DNA from: Serpula lacrymans var. lacrymans S7.9
Lineage: Eukaryota > Basidiomycota > Agaricomycetes > Boletales > Serpulaceae
NCBI RefSeq assembly: GCF_000218685.1
Contig: NW_006763305.1
Location: 311,762-375,761 of the forward strand
Length of the DNA: 64,000 nt
Direction of reading: 5' to 3'
Positions 42,014-52,305 of the stretch are shown piece by piece; the stretch's first letter is position 1, and every line of letters starts with the position of its first letter. A program made the translations under genes and the position numbers. Below the pieces are notes generated by a model that made no database searches, was not told the DNA's origin, and saw nothing but the letters and a program-made list of their open reading frames with translations.

Positions 42014-42391
42014 CAGGGATTCGTTACCTTAAGCTTGTTTACAAGGTCACTCAGCCGATAATTGTGGCTGAGAGCAGACACTTTTTGCTATTTAGTTCTC
42101 AGCTCGGAAAGTTCCTGCGCTTTGCTATACGCGCCAACTGGAGCGCGGAAATGACCGTGTCACTCGAAAACTACCGCAATTCATCTTGTAATCTGCATCT
42201 CGAACATTCAGACGTTTGTCCCGACACTGTCTACCCGTCAGAGTCATTGGCGCCAGAACCCTTGCATTTTGAAATGCGGTTAGGCCTAAGCGAATTTTAA
42301 GCGAATTTTCGCATTTTACAGATGAAGTTCAATGAGTATCGTTGGATTGGTGTGGAGCAACCGCAACACTTCTGTAAGCTTATGAATCTTG
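42014..42391. other. Upstream region of PRP16, left of the Plavaka element
   Basis: Contains the PRP16 promoter and perhaps one or two missed 5' exons on the minus strand. A frame reading SHNYRLSDLVNKLK ends at a GT donor near 42036. The element's inverted repeat begins at 42392. Confidence 0.4.
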
Positions 42392-42406
42392 TGTCGGAAA
42401 AATCCA
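42392..42406 (+). repeat. Left terminal inverted repeat of the Plavaka element
   Basis: TGTCGGAAAAATCCA, an exact inverted match to 50888-50902. Confidence 0.75.
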
Positions 42407-42502
42407 ATTCACCTGATCAGGACTGCTGGAGCATGCTGCGAGTACGGTGTCGCCTGACGACCTTATGAGGGAGCTGGAGTATCAGGTAAGGTATGAGCGG
42501 GC

Positions 42503-42645
42503 CCTATAAAATCATAGTGCAAATGAAAAGCCTATCATCATGTCTTATGAGACCTTACAAGGGGAATAGAGGACGTGATAAGATGTGATCAAGCTCTATA
42601 AAATCGCAGCGAAAAATGAAAAGGCGTCATCACACCTTGTTTAAG
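42503..42645. repeat. Left subterminal direct repeats
   Basis: Two diverged copies of about 48 bp (about 42503-42550 and 42595-42645) share CTATAAAATC, then a weakly conserved stretch, AATGAAAAG and a TCATCA-type run. Such subterminal repeats are typical transposase binding sites in CACTA-like elements. The 10-mer TTATGAGACC at 42545-42554 has an inverted partner at 50730-50739 near the other end. Confidence 0.5.
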
Positions 42646-42783
42646 AACTAAGAAGTCCTCGAAGGCTATTCAGGGCTCTGTGAGGCCAAATCAATGGTCC
42701 ATAATTCGAACGACGTTAGGTTGGATCAATTTTAGTGCCAGAGATACAAGATTCATTAGTACAGTTAGATAATACAGTAGGAA

Positions 42784-45700
42784 TCACTTTGAAAAGCGTA
42801 GAAACATGTCGCCGTCTACGGTATCGTTGAGATAAAAGCGACCCTCCCTCATTCCAAACGCTGTAATCATATGTGCCCCACGAATAAAATATTTCACCAG
42901 TGCGAACCTGCTTTCCCTTGCCTCCTCATAAAGACGAGCACCAGCCCATTTTGTCCTTGGTTTTGTAGTGGAGGGCTTGAAGTAATTGACGAGGACGACA
43001 TCATATGTTTTGGACTTGATATAACACCTGTAAATCCCTATAAGTCGAGCCGGTGTGGGTTTAACAGTGTCCGTGTTGATGAGTATGCAATCGTGGCGGG
43101 GCACTCCATTGAATCGAGGGTTACACCTGAGGATATCTCGCCCTTCGGTCCAGTCTTCTTGCGACTGGTACCGAAGATAGACGCAATGATATTGTCGGAT
43201 CTATTGTATGGCGTACTAAGATCAATGAGACCAAAAAACAACATAAATATATATACCTTAATGGGTTCAACACCGAGGCTAGCATCCGGAACATCAATCG
43301 AAAAAAACCGTCGCAGAGACTTATCAAATGCTGAATGCATGGTCTCCATTGCAATAGAGTCACTCAGGCTTGTTGGCGATCCAAGTGTCCAGTGGTCGTC
43401 TGTACTCTCTATTATGTGCTCTCTTGTGTCCTCTGTCTCGGCCTGCTCTGTTGTATCCTCTGTCTCAGCTTCTCGTGCGTTCCCTACCTGCTCTTGTTCT
43501 TGTTGTGCTTTGTCATACTCGTCAACGACCATACGTAGATACGCAATGGATTCTTGATTCTCGTCTATTCGGGCCATCTGTAGAATAGTTGTGTGATTTT
43601 CAGATTTTGATAGAAAGACAGGAGCATACCTGTGGATCCGTGTTCTTGCAATTAGTCTGTTTGTAAGCTTGACGAACCTCCTGGTGAATTCCTTCACCGA
43701 CTCTTGTTTCATAGTTGTCAGTAGCACCCTTTTGTTGGATATCCTCAATAACATGATTGACGAAATGTTGTTTGAAGAAATCGAATGATTTTCCGTAGTC
43801 TCTTGAGACGTCCTAGTAAATTGTTAGTGCCAGCAATTCATTGATTCTACAAATGTAGAATAGTTACCTCACAAGTGTTCTTATAGGATAATATTATGCT
43901 ATTTATCTGTTGCAGCCGCTCGTCAGTCAAACAGGACAATCCAATCATTGTCCGATATTGAGCATAGGCCCGAATGCAGTGGACAAGTGAACAGTCTTCG
44001 GGCAGAAGCTGAACGACACAAGGTAGTATACACTAAAATAGCAAAGTAAGTACTTTGAAAATACTGCGTTGAGAAATGTCTACCTTTAGAATATCAAAAA
44101 ATACTTGACCATCTGCGTAATCAACTGTTGTGACATTACCAAAGTGTTTAAGGTTGCGCCAGCGAGAAACGTTTCGCATGCTGGTGTCGAGTTTTTAGCT
44201 ATGATTCAATGATAATCATGAAGACTCACTTCCTTGCTAGCTGCCCTTTGACTCCATCTTCGGCTAGAACACTAAGCAACAGGGGCCACAAGTGTTTCCC
44301 CCACTTTCCTAAGTCGTCCGAGTGAAGTTTGTCGTAGGAAACTGATAGATACGGGTCCGAGTAGTGTAAAGACCAGAAGAAATTCTGTAAATATAGAAAA
44401 TACATTATTTATAGGATTATCAGCGATGAATACAGGGTATGCACTTACCTGCGTAGCATGAAGCCCCCGGCTCTGTAAGATTCGTTCAGCTTCGCTTTTG
44501 TTTGGCGCTCGAGTAGAATCAAGATAAGCCTTCTGCATAGTCTTGGTAATGCGGGGCTCAAATGTTCCATTGATGTTATGTAGCTCGTTGTGATGAACCA
44601 AACATTTGGGGCAGGGGTAATTGGCAAGTGCAGCCCGCGTTGCTGTAACCGCACAGCTCTCTTCTCCGTCAAGAGACTTGATTGGTATTCCAGGGTGAAT
44701 AATCCTATTATGTGAGTCGCCACATTTCATTGCCTCCCCATGGCGTGCTGGTCGTTGTAAGGTCTTGAAAACAATGCCAAGAACTTGATGGTATACGTCT
44801 CTCTTGAAATGCGCCCACTCAAGGGTCTCGGCTGAATTGCGGTCTGTTGGGTCGGCCGGGTCTTCAGGCTATGGTAAAGTAGTAAGAACTCTCTAGGGGA
44901 TAGAGAGAGAAGCACACCACCGGCATGTAACCAATCAGTACCCCCCCTCCATTACCAGAAGCATTCCGTACTTCACGAGGTAGGAATGCTGGCCGAATAA
45001 TCATTGGGTGCTTTCGCACTCGTTTTGTTACATTCCCCTTGTTGAGCCAGAGGGAGACCGGGAGAAAGCAGTGTGGGATGTCGTCTTTGGGAAGCTGATC
45101 CTGGAAGAACGTAAGTGAAGTACTGTATAATACATAGAAACGCACCTGTATATCCCACCATCTATTACCAGTGCTAAACTCATCGTATATTCGAGTCTTG
45201 AGAGTGACCCGGCCATTGCGCCTACAAAAGAATTTCTTACACGGATACCAGAATATCATGGATGATAAGCTGGCATCCATGATCCAGTCACAATATACTT
45301 CCCAGGGATCGCGATACACGAAACTGAAATGAAATGTCTCACCCAAATAAACGGCTGAGACATTCCCCTCTCAAAACTGTAATGAAAACATTAGACCAGA
45401 CTTGAGTTTGAAGTTTTGGCTCACCTGAGGACATAGTTTCCGTGCTTTTTTCAATGAATGTTCTAGATCGACGTGGCTTTGCAGTGTGATTGCCGTTTCA
45501 CGTGCCCATCCACCGTGTATACCACGTAACTGTGTGTTGATGATGTCCTTGCTAAATAATCCTTTTACAGCGGTTTCTGCATACTCAAAGTCTGCACGAG
45601 TTCGGAACGGAGCCCATGGTTTGCTGTTGATGCCACGGACATTGAAAGTACTGTAGGTTGTTGGTGTGTCTAGTGAGATAATGGTTGGTTCCTTGATGCC

Positions 45701-46173
45701 GCTGTGAGGGTGTGGTATGACTTGAATAAAGCTTGAGGGACGTTCATTGTGCACCTCAGAGTCTAAGTCCAGCGAAGATTCCTGGTGCGATGGTTCTGCT
45801 TCGTCAATTTGTGCCTGATCTTCTCCATAAGCAGTTTTGTTGAATGTAAAGTCGGGACTGGACTATGGGAAACAGTGTAGTATTAGTATAAGAAATGGGA
45901 AGGCACTCAGTACCGTAGCAACCACATGCATAAACAAACATGGAGATATTATTTGCTTACATTTGAGTCTAGTTTGCGCCGTTTTTGAGGCACAGGTAAG
46001 TCATCCTGTGGGCGCGATTTATTGACTTGAAAGGATGGAGCTGTTGCAAGCTCATTATGATGACGTTTGCAGGCTTCCACATGTTTATCAAATCGACGAG
46101 AGCTTCGAAAACTGTTGCAGTATTGGCACCAAGGGCCCTGGCAAAGCTTCTTTGTCCTAGTAGATGAGCGCAT
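42784..46173 (-). CDS. Plavaka-family transposase
   Basis: Large multi-exon transposase of the Plavaka group. The N-terminus has a C2H2-type zinc finger (CQYCNSFRSSRRFDKHVEACKRHH). Downstream blocks are TFNVRGINSKPWAPFRTRAD, LDWIMD-like CDWIMDASLSSMIFWYPCKK, then IPHCFLPVSLWLNKGNVTKR and HPMIIRPAFLPREVRNASGN. Next come IPIKSLDGEESCAVTATRAA, the zinc-binding NYPCPKCLVHHNELH, and LHYSDPYLSVSYDKLHSDDL followed by GKWGKHLWPLLLSVL. The C-terminal region has FDILKCILPCVVQLLPEDC and a variable acidic segment. These blocks occur in the order known for Plavaka proteins. Short introns separate the exons; I found no clear disabling break but did not fix every junction. It probably cuts and inserts the element carrying it. 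Confidence 0.82.
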
Positions 46174-46369
46174 GTTGATGGATTTGAGTGAGCTTGAGCT
46201 GATTCTACTAATTGCAGTTGATAATGGAGAACAACCATATCTTTGACGGCATCCTACGTCATGTTAGATTGTCGGACTTGAAAACTACCTACGCACCATC
46301 AACAGTTTTCCTAACTGCGAGTAACTCAAACCCTCAATATTGTCCTTCTTTTTAAATTCACAGCCTACA
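46174..46369. promoter_or_regulatory. Shared promoter region between transposase and companion gene
   Basis: The transposase (minus) and the companion gene (plus) start head to head about 200 bp apart inside the element. Confidence 0.45.
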
Positions 46370-48030
46370 ATGGAAAAAAACCGTAAAAGAGAACGACGAA
46401 GGGTGCCTACAAACAGAGGGAGTGATCAGAGCAGAGACCATGTCCAAGAGACGGACTTACATCATGGAGCACAGCCAATGCAAGACTGGGGCAGGGATGA
46501 TTCGACTTTGAGCGATACTCGAGGACAGAATGCTCAAGTCAGTGAAGACCATGCCATGAGACATGAAGCAGACACACCTGAATTACATGGTGATCTGAGT
46601 GTCAATCAGACAATGTCCCCACGAATGCTTTATAAGGTACGCTGATGTTAATCTGGGAAGATTAGCAAAATATACTGACTCACCTAATGTCAGGTTGCTC
46701 GAGAAGCTCAGATAGCGGTCAATTTGGCCAGAGAGGAAACAAGGATTTTGCGGCGAAAATACGACGATTTGCTGAACGAGACTGAAGACCCTGAAATCTC
46801 GAGTCAGCAAGGTCCCCCCAAAAAGCAAGAGCTTATGGACGTCGGCAGTGAGCTACAAAGAAAAATCAAACATACCAAGCAGCTGGGGCAAAAGTTCCTT
46901 GTGACGTCCATGCTATGGATACATGACCCAGTAAATACATTCAAGACAACTCGTGACGATCAATATAGTCCACTGGGCCGGTTTGAAAACATTGAGCAAA
47001 AGATACAAGGTCAGATTAGTGAGATATACGCAAACACACCTCGTGAACTTGTTGGGATGATTGGGCAGGATTGGTTCGTATCTGCTGTGAGTAGAGTCTT
47101 TTCATTCCTACCACGCCTCCTTGAACTGAGCGTATGAAAATGAGTTCCGCGACGGGATGCAGGCCCAGCGGTCAAATGGTGCAAGCCGTCTTCGTGCATG
47201 CGGCAACACTATCTTTGATTGTTCAGCGGCCGATTTGAAGACATCTGAGGCAAGGCGAAATAAATTTCTCAATAAAATTGGGTGGAGGATGAACAGCAAA
47301 GGACACTCAGCTTTCAGCCTATGGAACGTTGAGGTCCTCCATGCTGATTATTCTGGGAAGTTCGACGTGAATAAAGTCTTCCTTAACCCGCTCTTGAAAG
47401 TGGTAAGTGTCTTCCTGTCAAAATCAGATTTATTGTAGCTGAGAAACTCCAAGGTCCTATCCTGTGTCATTCGAGGACCCGGCTCAATTGTGGCGATGAA
47501 AAAGGGGATGCCTTATGAGGGCGCGCGAAGTACCGAAACTCTGGACGTTAAATGGGGCCTCCAGCACACCACACCAGGCATGGTTGCATGCGCCGCTATT
47601 TTGGTAAGTAAAATGCCTAACCCAACACTAATTATTACTGAATTTCCCTTAGGCACGATGGGTGCTCTCCCCTGATAGTATCCTGAAAGAGAGGGGAGCT
47701 CAGTCCGGCATTAATTGGCATGAAGATTTCGACAATTACCTTGAATATCTCGAAATTGGGCTGGGAAAAAGGAAAGGGAGTGTACTCACTATCTTCCGCG
47801 AGTGGGACAGAATACTTTTCCCACATACCACAAGTGGCCTCGGAGGTCCACTGAACGACGAAGACAGGGAGGAGGCAATGAAAGAAGCGATGGATGCATT
47901 GAATCAAGACGTTGAAGAGCTGCCGCCTAGTGATCAAGAACATGATGATGATGGTGGCGTGATAAGGGAGGGGAACGATCTAGGTCCAGGCGAATCAGAT
48001 AACGGCCTCGAATCAGAAGGGGAAGCCTGA
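46370..48030 (+). CDS. Plavaka-associated companion protein of unknown function
   Basis: Multi-exon gene inside the transposon, diverging from the transposase. It starts MEKNRKRERRRVPTNRGSDQ (46370; an in-frame ATG also lies at 46340). Conserved-looking blocks are IAVNLAREETRILRRKYDDL, SPLGRFENIEQKIQGQISEI, ANTPRELVGMIGQDW, ARRNKFLNKIGWRMNSKGHS, SLWNVEVLHADYSGKFDVNK, VLSCVIRGPGSIVAMKKG and WGLQHTTPGMVACAAIL. The C-terminus is acidic (EHDDDGGVIREGNDLGPGES). I recall proteins with this type of layout in agaricomycete genomes, often near such transposons, but can give no function. No DNA-binding or catalytic motif is evident. A coiled coil is possible around the LAREETRILRRKYDDLLNE stretch. Confidence 0.7.
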
Positions 48031-48821
48031 GACCAAGAACCAAAGTATGATTGGTAAGTGATGTCAATGGTAATTCTCTGTCGGGTCTATGTTGCTCACC
48101 AATTTGTCTAGGGAGAGCTCAGTCGTGGGGTGAATGATACTGAACCCGTCAGAAGAGCCATTAGTCCACAGTTAACTTAGCCTGGAAGCTCGCTCCCCCC
48201 CATCCTCCTGTAATTATGCAATATCTATGTGAATCATTTCTGTGTGCACATGATCAGGCTGACGACAATAAGAATGATAAGAATAGACCAGTGCCCAGAA
48301 CGAAGTAATTGACTTTTGAGCAGCCTATGCTTATCACAACAAGAAGCTTAACTTTCATCGATCTGAATCTGGACTCTGGTCATGCGGCACAAGCATGTAT
48401 GGATCAAATGGGTAAGTGACGACAACTATTCTCTGTCGGATCTACGTTGCTCAGCAATTCGTCTAGGAGAGCTCAATCATGGGGAAGATGATACTGAACC
48501 CGTCAGAAGAGTCCTGAGGCATTGTAATTCAGACCAACTCCCGGGTCCCTATTGTCATTGACAATGTAATTAGACAATATCAGTATATTATTTAAATTAT
48601 TTCTGTCCACATGCTCAGCTCCGATGGGAATGATAAGAATAGACAACTGTAACCCAGACCCAATCTAACTTAGCAACAGAGTTTTTGATCTTTCAATACA
48701 TGTTGTCGTCGAATGTTGATTCAGAGTGATATAATTCACACTAAATCCCAGGTTCAAATAAAACTCGGTAGGATTTCTGATAGTATTCATACATTGGACA
48801 GACAAGGACAGTATACATTCT
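48031..48821. other. Intergenic segment of the transposon with a duplicated ~250-bp block
   Basis: No gene. Most of the stretch is two diverged direct copies of one segment, described separately. The companion gene's 3' UTR lies in the first. Confidence 0.6.
48053..48660. repeat. Diverged direct duplication (~250 bp x 2)
   Basis: Copy 1 (about 48053-48300) and copy 2 (about 48411-48660) share GGTAAGTGA, ATTCTCTGTCGG, GATACTGAACCCGTCAGAAG and AATGATAAGAATAGAC in the same order and spacing. Copy 1 begins just after the companion-gene stop codon. Each copy carries an intron-like GTAAGT...CTAG unit. Confidence 0.75.
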
Positions 48822-49828
48822 CTACTTATTCAGGCACTCACGGAAAATATTTTCCAGGGCCAAAGTCTGACCATCGATTGCACAAGTTACTCCTTTCAAA
48901 GCCTCGCTGATGTCTTGTGCCCGGTTCTCAATTCTATCCAACCTTTCACTGATGCCGGGGCTTCCAGTGCCCTGGCGCATCTTCTGTGTTGTTTTGCTAG
49001 GTGTTATCTCCAATTGAGAGATAACAAAACGGCGGGCCTTGCGAGGTGTGATGGGAACAGGGACAACTTCGTTAGACGGTAAGTCCACTTGAGCTGATGC
49101 GTCTTGTTTGGTAGGCTAATTAAATTACAAATAATTAGCAAAATCAAGGAGATATTTACAGCCAGTACATACCTCAACATTTTCGTCCCCTATCTCTCCG
49201 ACTCGACGTTTTTTCACGATCCTTGGTTGCAACCCTTTTGAATGATGAAGGGTAAACTAGTATTAACAGTGTTCATAAGTCAGTCAGTGCTATGTGCGAT
49301 CCAAAAATGAGGCACACTCACAATGATCTCTTCGTCACTAGGATTGGGAAACGGCTTATCCGGTGATGACTTTTTGGTGAGTCCTGAACTCGGAACAAGC
49401 CAAGGATATTGACTGCCGTGGTCTTCAATAGGATGTGATTGCAGGTCATACTCGGACTCTGGGCTCTGACTTTTACTGTCAGGATCTTTCCAAGATTTTC
49501 TGACACTTTCATCCTCGGGCTGGTATGAACTGTGTTGACCCCCAACTTCTGCTCTATCGCTGACTAGAACATCTGGCTCAGGCTCTTTTTTGATGCTAAT
49601 CCCCCCACCCTGACTTGCTTCATCCTCCAACTCAGCATGTGCCTTGCTATTACCAAGGATGACCGAGGCAGCGTTGTTTCGTGAAGAAGAACGAGAGCTA
49701 TAGTAATTGCGGTGGTAAGTCCGACTTGGAGGGTTTTTCTGAGAGCCCTGATTGCCGCTGCCTGGGGCTGGCACAGGGCTTTCTGACTCCGTGTCGCTGA
49801 TAACAATGACTGAGTTTTCTCTTTTCAT
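48822..49828 (-). CDS. Transposon-borne protein with a SUMO-interaction-like motif
   Basis: Multi-exon gene inside the Plavaka element, start MKRENSVIVISDTESESPVP at 49828. The N-terminal VIVISDTESES is a textbook SUMO-interacting motif pattern (hydrophobic core followed by acidic and Ser residues). The middle is Ser/Asp/Glu-rich and disordered (AELEDEASQGGGISIKKEPE; IKKEPE also fits a sumoylation consensus). Later exons give a basic stretch (LQPRIVKKRRVGEIGDENVE), then ITPRKARRFVISQLEITPSK and a helical C-terminus likely to form a coiled coil (ISERLDRIENRAQDISEALK). No known domain. Exon joins between 49280 and 49088 are approximate. Confidence 0.55.
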
Positions 49829-50887
49829 CTTGTAGGTAGGAGTCGACGAGAAATGTAGATACAGTGAGTTTCGGCAATAAATTAGATTCAAGTATGCTCT
49901 AGTAATGTGACGTCGATTAATCCACACGCCACTACATTGCATTTATAAAGGTCCGTTGTTGCCATCGTGTTGCTGTATTATCTCCATCTCCTCCTCAGTC
50001 AACTACAGAACTCATTGAGAAGACTCTACCACATCAATGAATACCACTCCAAGTCCCAGCCATCCAACCCTTCTTGTACTCAATGCAGTGAGTAATATCA
50101 ATCATCAATACTGTAGACATTTGGATTTGATTTCACACATTTCAATTGACAGGATCTTGCTTGTAGTGTCGTTTGGTCATCAACAACTGGGGCTGCCTTT
50201 GCGCTTGTGGTATCAATATTATTATGGTAAGCATTTTGTTTCTCTTTTCATTACCTCACATTCACATGCCTCGATTTCCAGATTTCTGTCAGGACCAGAA
50301 CTCACGAGGAACAAGTCATTTTTGACGACAATTGTCACAAATTGATTTTTGTTTTAACTAAGTGCTTCTACATTTTTGCTGTTACCTTACAGTTGTAGTT
50401 GTATACTTGTAGTGTCCTCCTGATTGATAAATATAACCTGACTTTTTTACTTAATTTCCATGCCTTTCGTTTGTGTGATTTGGGGATATCCGAGTCAGCC
50501 AAACTGTAAAGATACTAATGATGGCACTTCAGTCATGATCGAGATAATATTAGCCATGATCCGGCTGAGATGAATTATCAGCACTAACAAGGAAACTGCT
50601 AGACCAAGCCTGTCTGGCCTGTTGCTATCTGCCTGGTTGTGCTGGTCGCGCTGGTCATACTGGTCACGCTGGTTGCACTGGTTGCGCTGATTGGACTGGT
50701 TTGAGTGGTCTGTCGCACATGTCATATATGGTCTCATAAATGAGACTAGGTATCTAATGATGGTTGATCTTACTAGGGCGTAATTTCGATCATGACTTAC
50801 AAGGCATTGTTGCAACGTTTTGATTCTTTTAAGGCTACCTAAAATCTAACGACCTGAAGTGGCCATTCTAGACCTTGTATGGGAAAA
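49829..50887. other. Right subterminal region of the Plavaka element
   Basis: A TATAAA-containing tract at about 49943 sits upstream of the minus-strand gene. A plus-strand frame from 50037 splices to at most a 40-residue hydrophobic peptide and is not called. A 9-bp-period repeat at about 50632-50702 and an inverted partner of a left-end 10-mer at 50730-50739 lie here. Confidence 0.5.
50632..50702. repeat. 9-bp-period tandem repeat (CTGGT array)
   Basis: Eight imperfect units of the form [GA]CTGGTNNN follow each other near the right end of the element, about 190 bp inside the terminal repeat. A subterminal protein-binding array is plausible. Confidence 0.7.
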
Positions 50888-50902
50888 TGGATTTTTCCGA
50901 CA
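50888..50902 (-). repeat. Right terminal inverted repeat of the Plavaka element
   Basis: TGGATTTTTCCGACA, an exact reverse complement of 42392-42406. Confidence 0.75.
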
Positions 50903-51013
50903 TGATTTCGTACAATGGCCCGGTTTTTGTGTATATACGCAAACATGCACTTGGGAGCCCTAGGATAGACTCCACAGTATTATCTTGATTCTGATCTCTC
51001 ATATTTGCTAGTC

Positions 51014-52305
51014 ATGGATCAATCCCTTTTCAAAGATCTCACCACCTCTCGTGGAATAAAATACCACTACTTCTACTCTCCTCCTACTGATGTGGCCAAG
51101 CCCGTGTTGCTGCTTATCCACGGTTTCCCGTCTACGTCGTACGACTGGCATCGCGTCACGCCCTTCTTCCTCAAGGGTGGATTTGGAGTGCTTGTCCCTG
51201 ATTTGCTGGGTTATGGTTTGACAGACAAGCCGAAGGACACTGCAGAGTATGTTGCGAGCAAGGTCTGCAAGGACCTGATCGATATCCTTGATTTTGAGAA
51301 GGTCGAGAAAGTCGTAGCTGTTGGTCACGATTGGTGCGTTTGTACTAACCTGATTAACGCTCTCGTTCAACGGCTCTAACGTCGTCGATCATCGCCGTTT
51401 TCGTCCAGGGGCTCAAAAGTAGTATCTCGTCTTGCGAACTTCTACCCAGAGCGTTTCCTCGCCTTTGCATTCTTTGCGGCTTCCTATATTGCTCCAGCAA
51501 CAGTGTATGATTACCAAAAGCACATTGAAATGTCGCGTAGCACCGTGGGACATGATCAGTTTGGCTACTGGGAGTTCTTCGCGGAAGAGGGATCGGATAA
51601 GGTGATCGAGCAACATGTGAGTAATTGTCGTCTTTGGACATGGTTGTGTTAAGTTATGGGACTTGCTCGGGGTGTTGATAATGCTGATACGTTATTGCAT
51701 AGTGGGATTCTTTCCACAGTATAATATTTCCACATGATCCGTTGCTGTGGAGATCCAACGTGGCACCATTGGGAGCGTTGAGAGTATGGGTGCAAGCTGA
51801 TCGCAAAGGTTCCCTTCCGCACTATCTTACTGAAGAGGTCCGTCCTTTCATATTACAGCCCTTGATTCACTCATTAAACTAGGCTATATGTAGGACAAAG
51901 CTCAACAATCTAAGAACTTCTTGAGAGACGGCATTCGGGGAGGCCTGAATTGGTACAAGCTTATGATTGACAAGCCTTCACTTGGCGCTGAGGATGACAA
52001 AGGTGCGCATAGAGCGCGTGTCCTTTGACTATCGAGCTCACCCCAGTCACCGAATTGGATCACACGTACTTCGCGCAATAGCTATCCCGATTTCCCGCTA
52101 CGACATCTCTCACCCTACCTTTTTCGGCGCCGCTTTACAAGACCAAATTTGCGTGGCGTCTCTTGGACGTGCTGCAATGGGGAAGCACTGCACCAATGCG
52201 ACGATACGTGAATTTGATGCTGATCATTGGGTGATTTTGTCGCATGGAGAGGAAGTTGCGGATGCTTTGACGCAGTGGGTTTTAGAGGAGGTGTTGAAGG
52301 AGTAG
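51014..52305 (+). CDS. Epoxide hydrolase (alpha/beta hydrolase)
   Basis: Soluble epoxide hydrolase-like enzyme that opens epoxides to diols through a covalent aspartyl ester. It starts MDQSLFKDLTTSRGIKYHYF. The oxyanion motif is LLLIHGFPSTSYDWHRV. The nucleophile elbow GHDWGSKVVSRLANFYPERF is split by an intron after GHDW. Cap-domain sequence follows (PHDPLLWRSNVAPLGALRVW). After an intron, ISRYDISHPTFFGAALQDQI leads to the catalytic histidine in REFDADHWVILSHGEEVADA; the end is WVLEEVLKE. Five introns of 50-80 nt keep the frame. All catalytic elements are present. The start lies only 112 bp from the right end of the transposon. Confidence 0.9.

Larger units (their letters stand above)
42392..50902. 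mobile_element. Plavaka-family DNA transposon with cargo genes
   Basis: An 8.5-kb segment bounded by the 15-bp inverted repeat TGTCGGAAAAATCCA (42392-42406) and its reverse complement (50888-50902). The dinucleotide TG flanks both ends, a possible but weak 2-bp target duplication. Inside are a Plavaka transposase on the minus strand, a companion gene on the plus strand and a third gene on the minus strand, plus subterminal repeats near both ends. Plavaka elements are CACTA-related transposons expanded in basidiomycetes. The frames look largely intact, so the copy may be young. It separates PRP16 from the epoxide hydrolase, which would otherwise lie about 490 bp apart, head to head. Confidence 0.78.

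Noticed and set aside
42871..43557. 228-codon plus-strand frame
   Set aside because: Antisense to transposase exons with conserved blocks on the minus strand.
50037..50345. Small plus-strand gene in the right end of the transposon
   Set aside because: Consensus introns can be drawn, but the spliced frame stops after about 40 residues without a recognisable feature.
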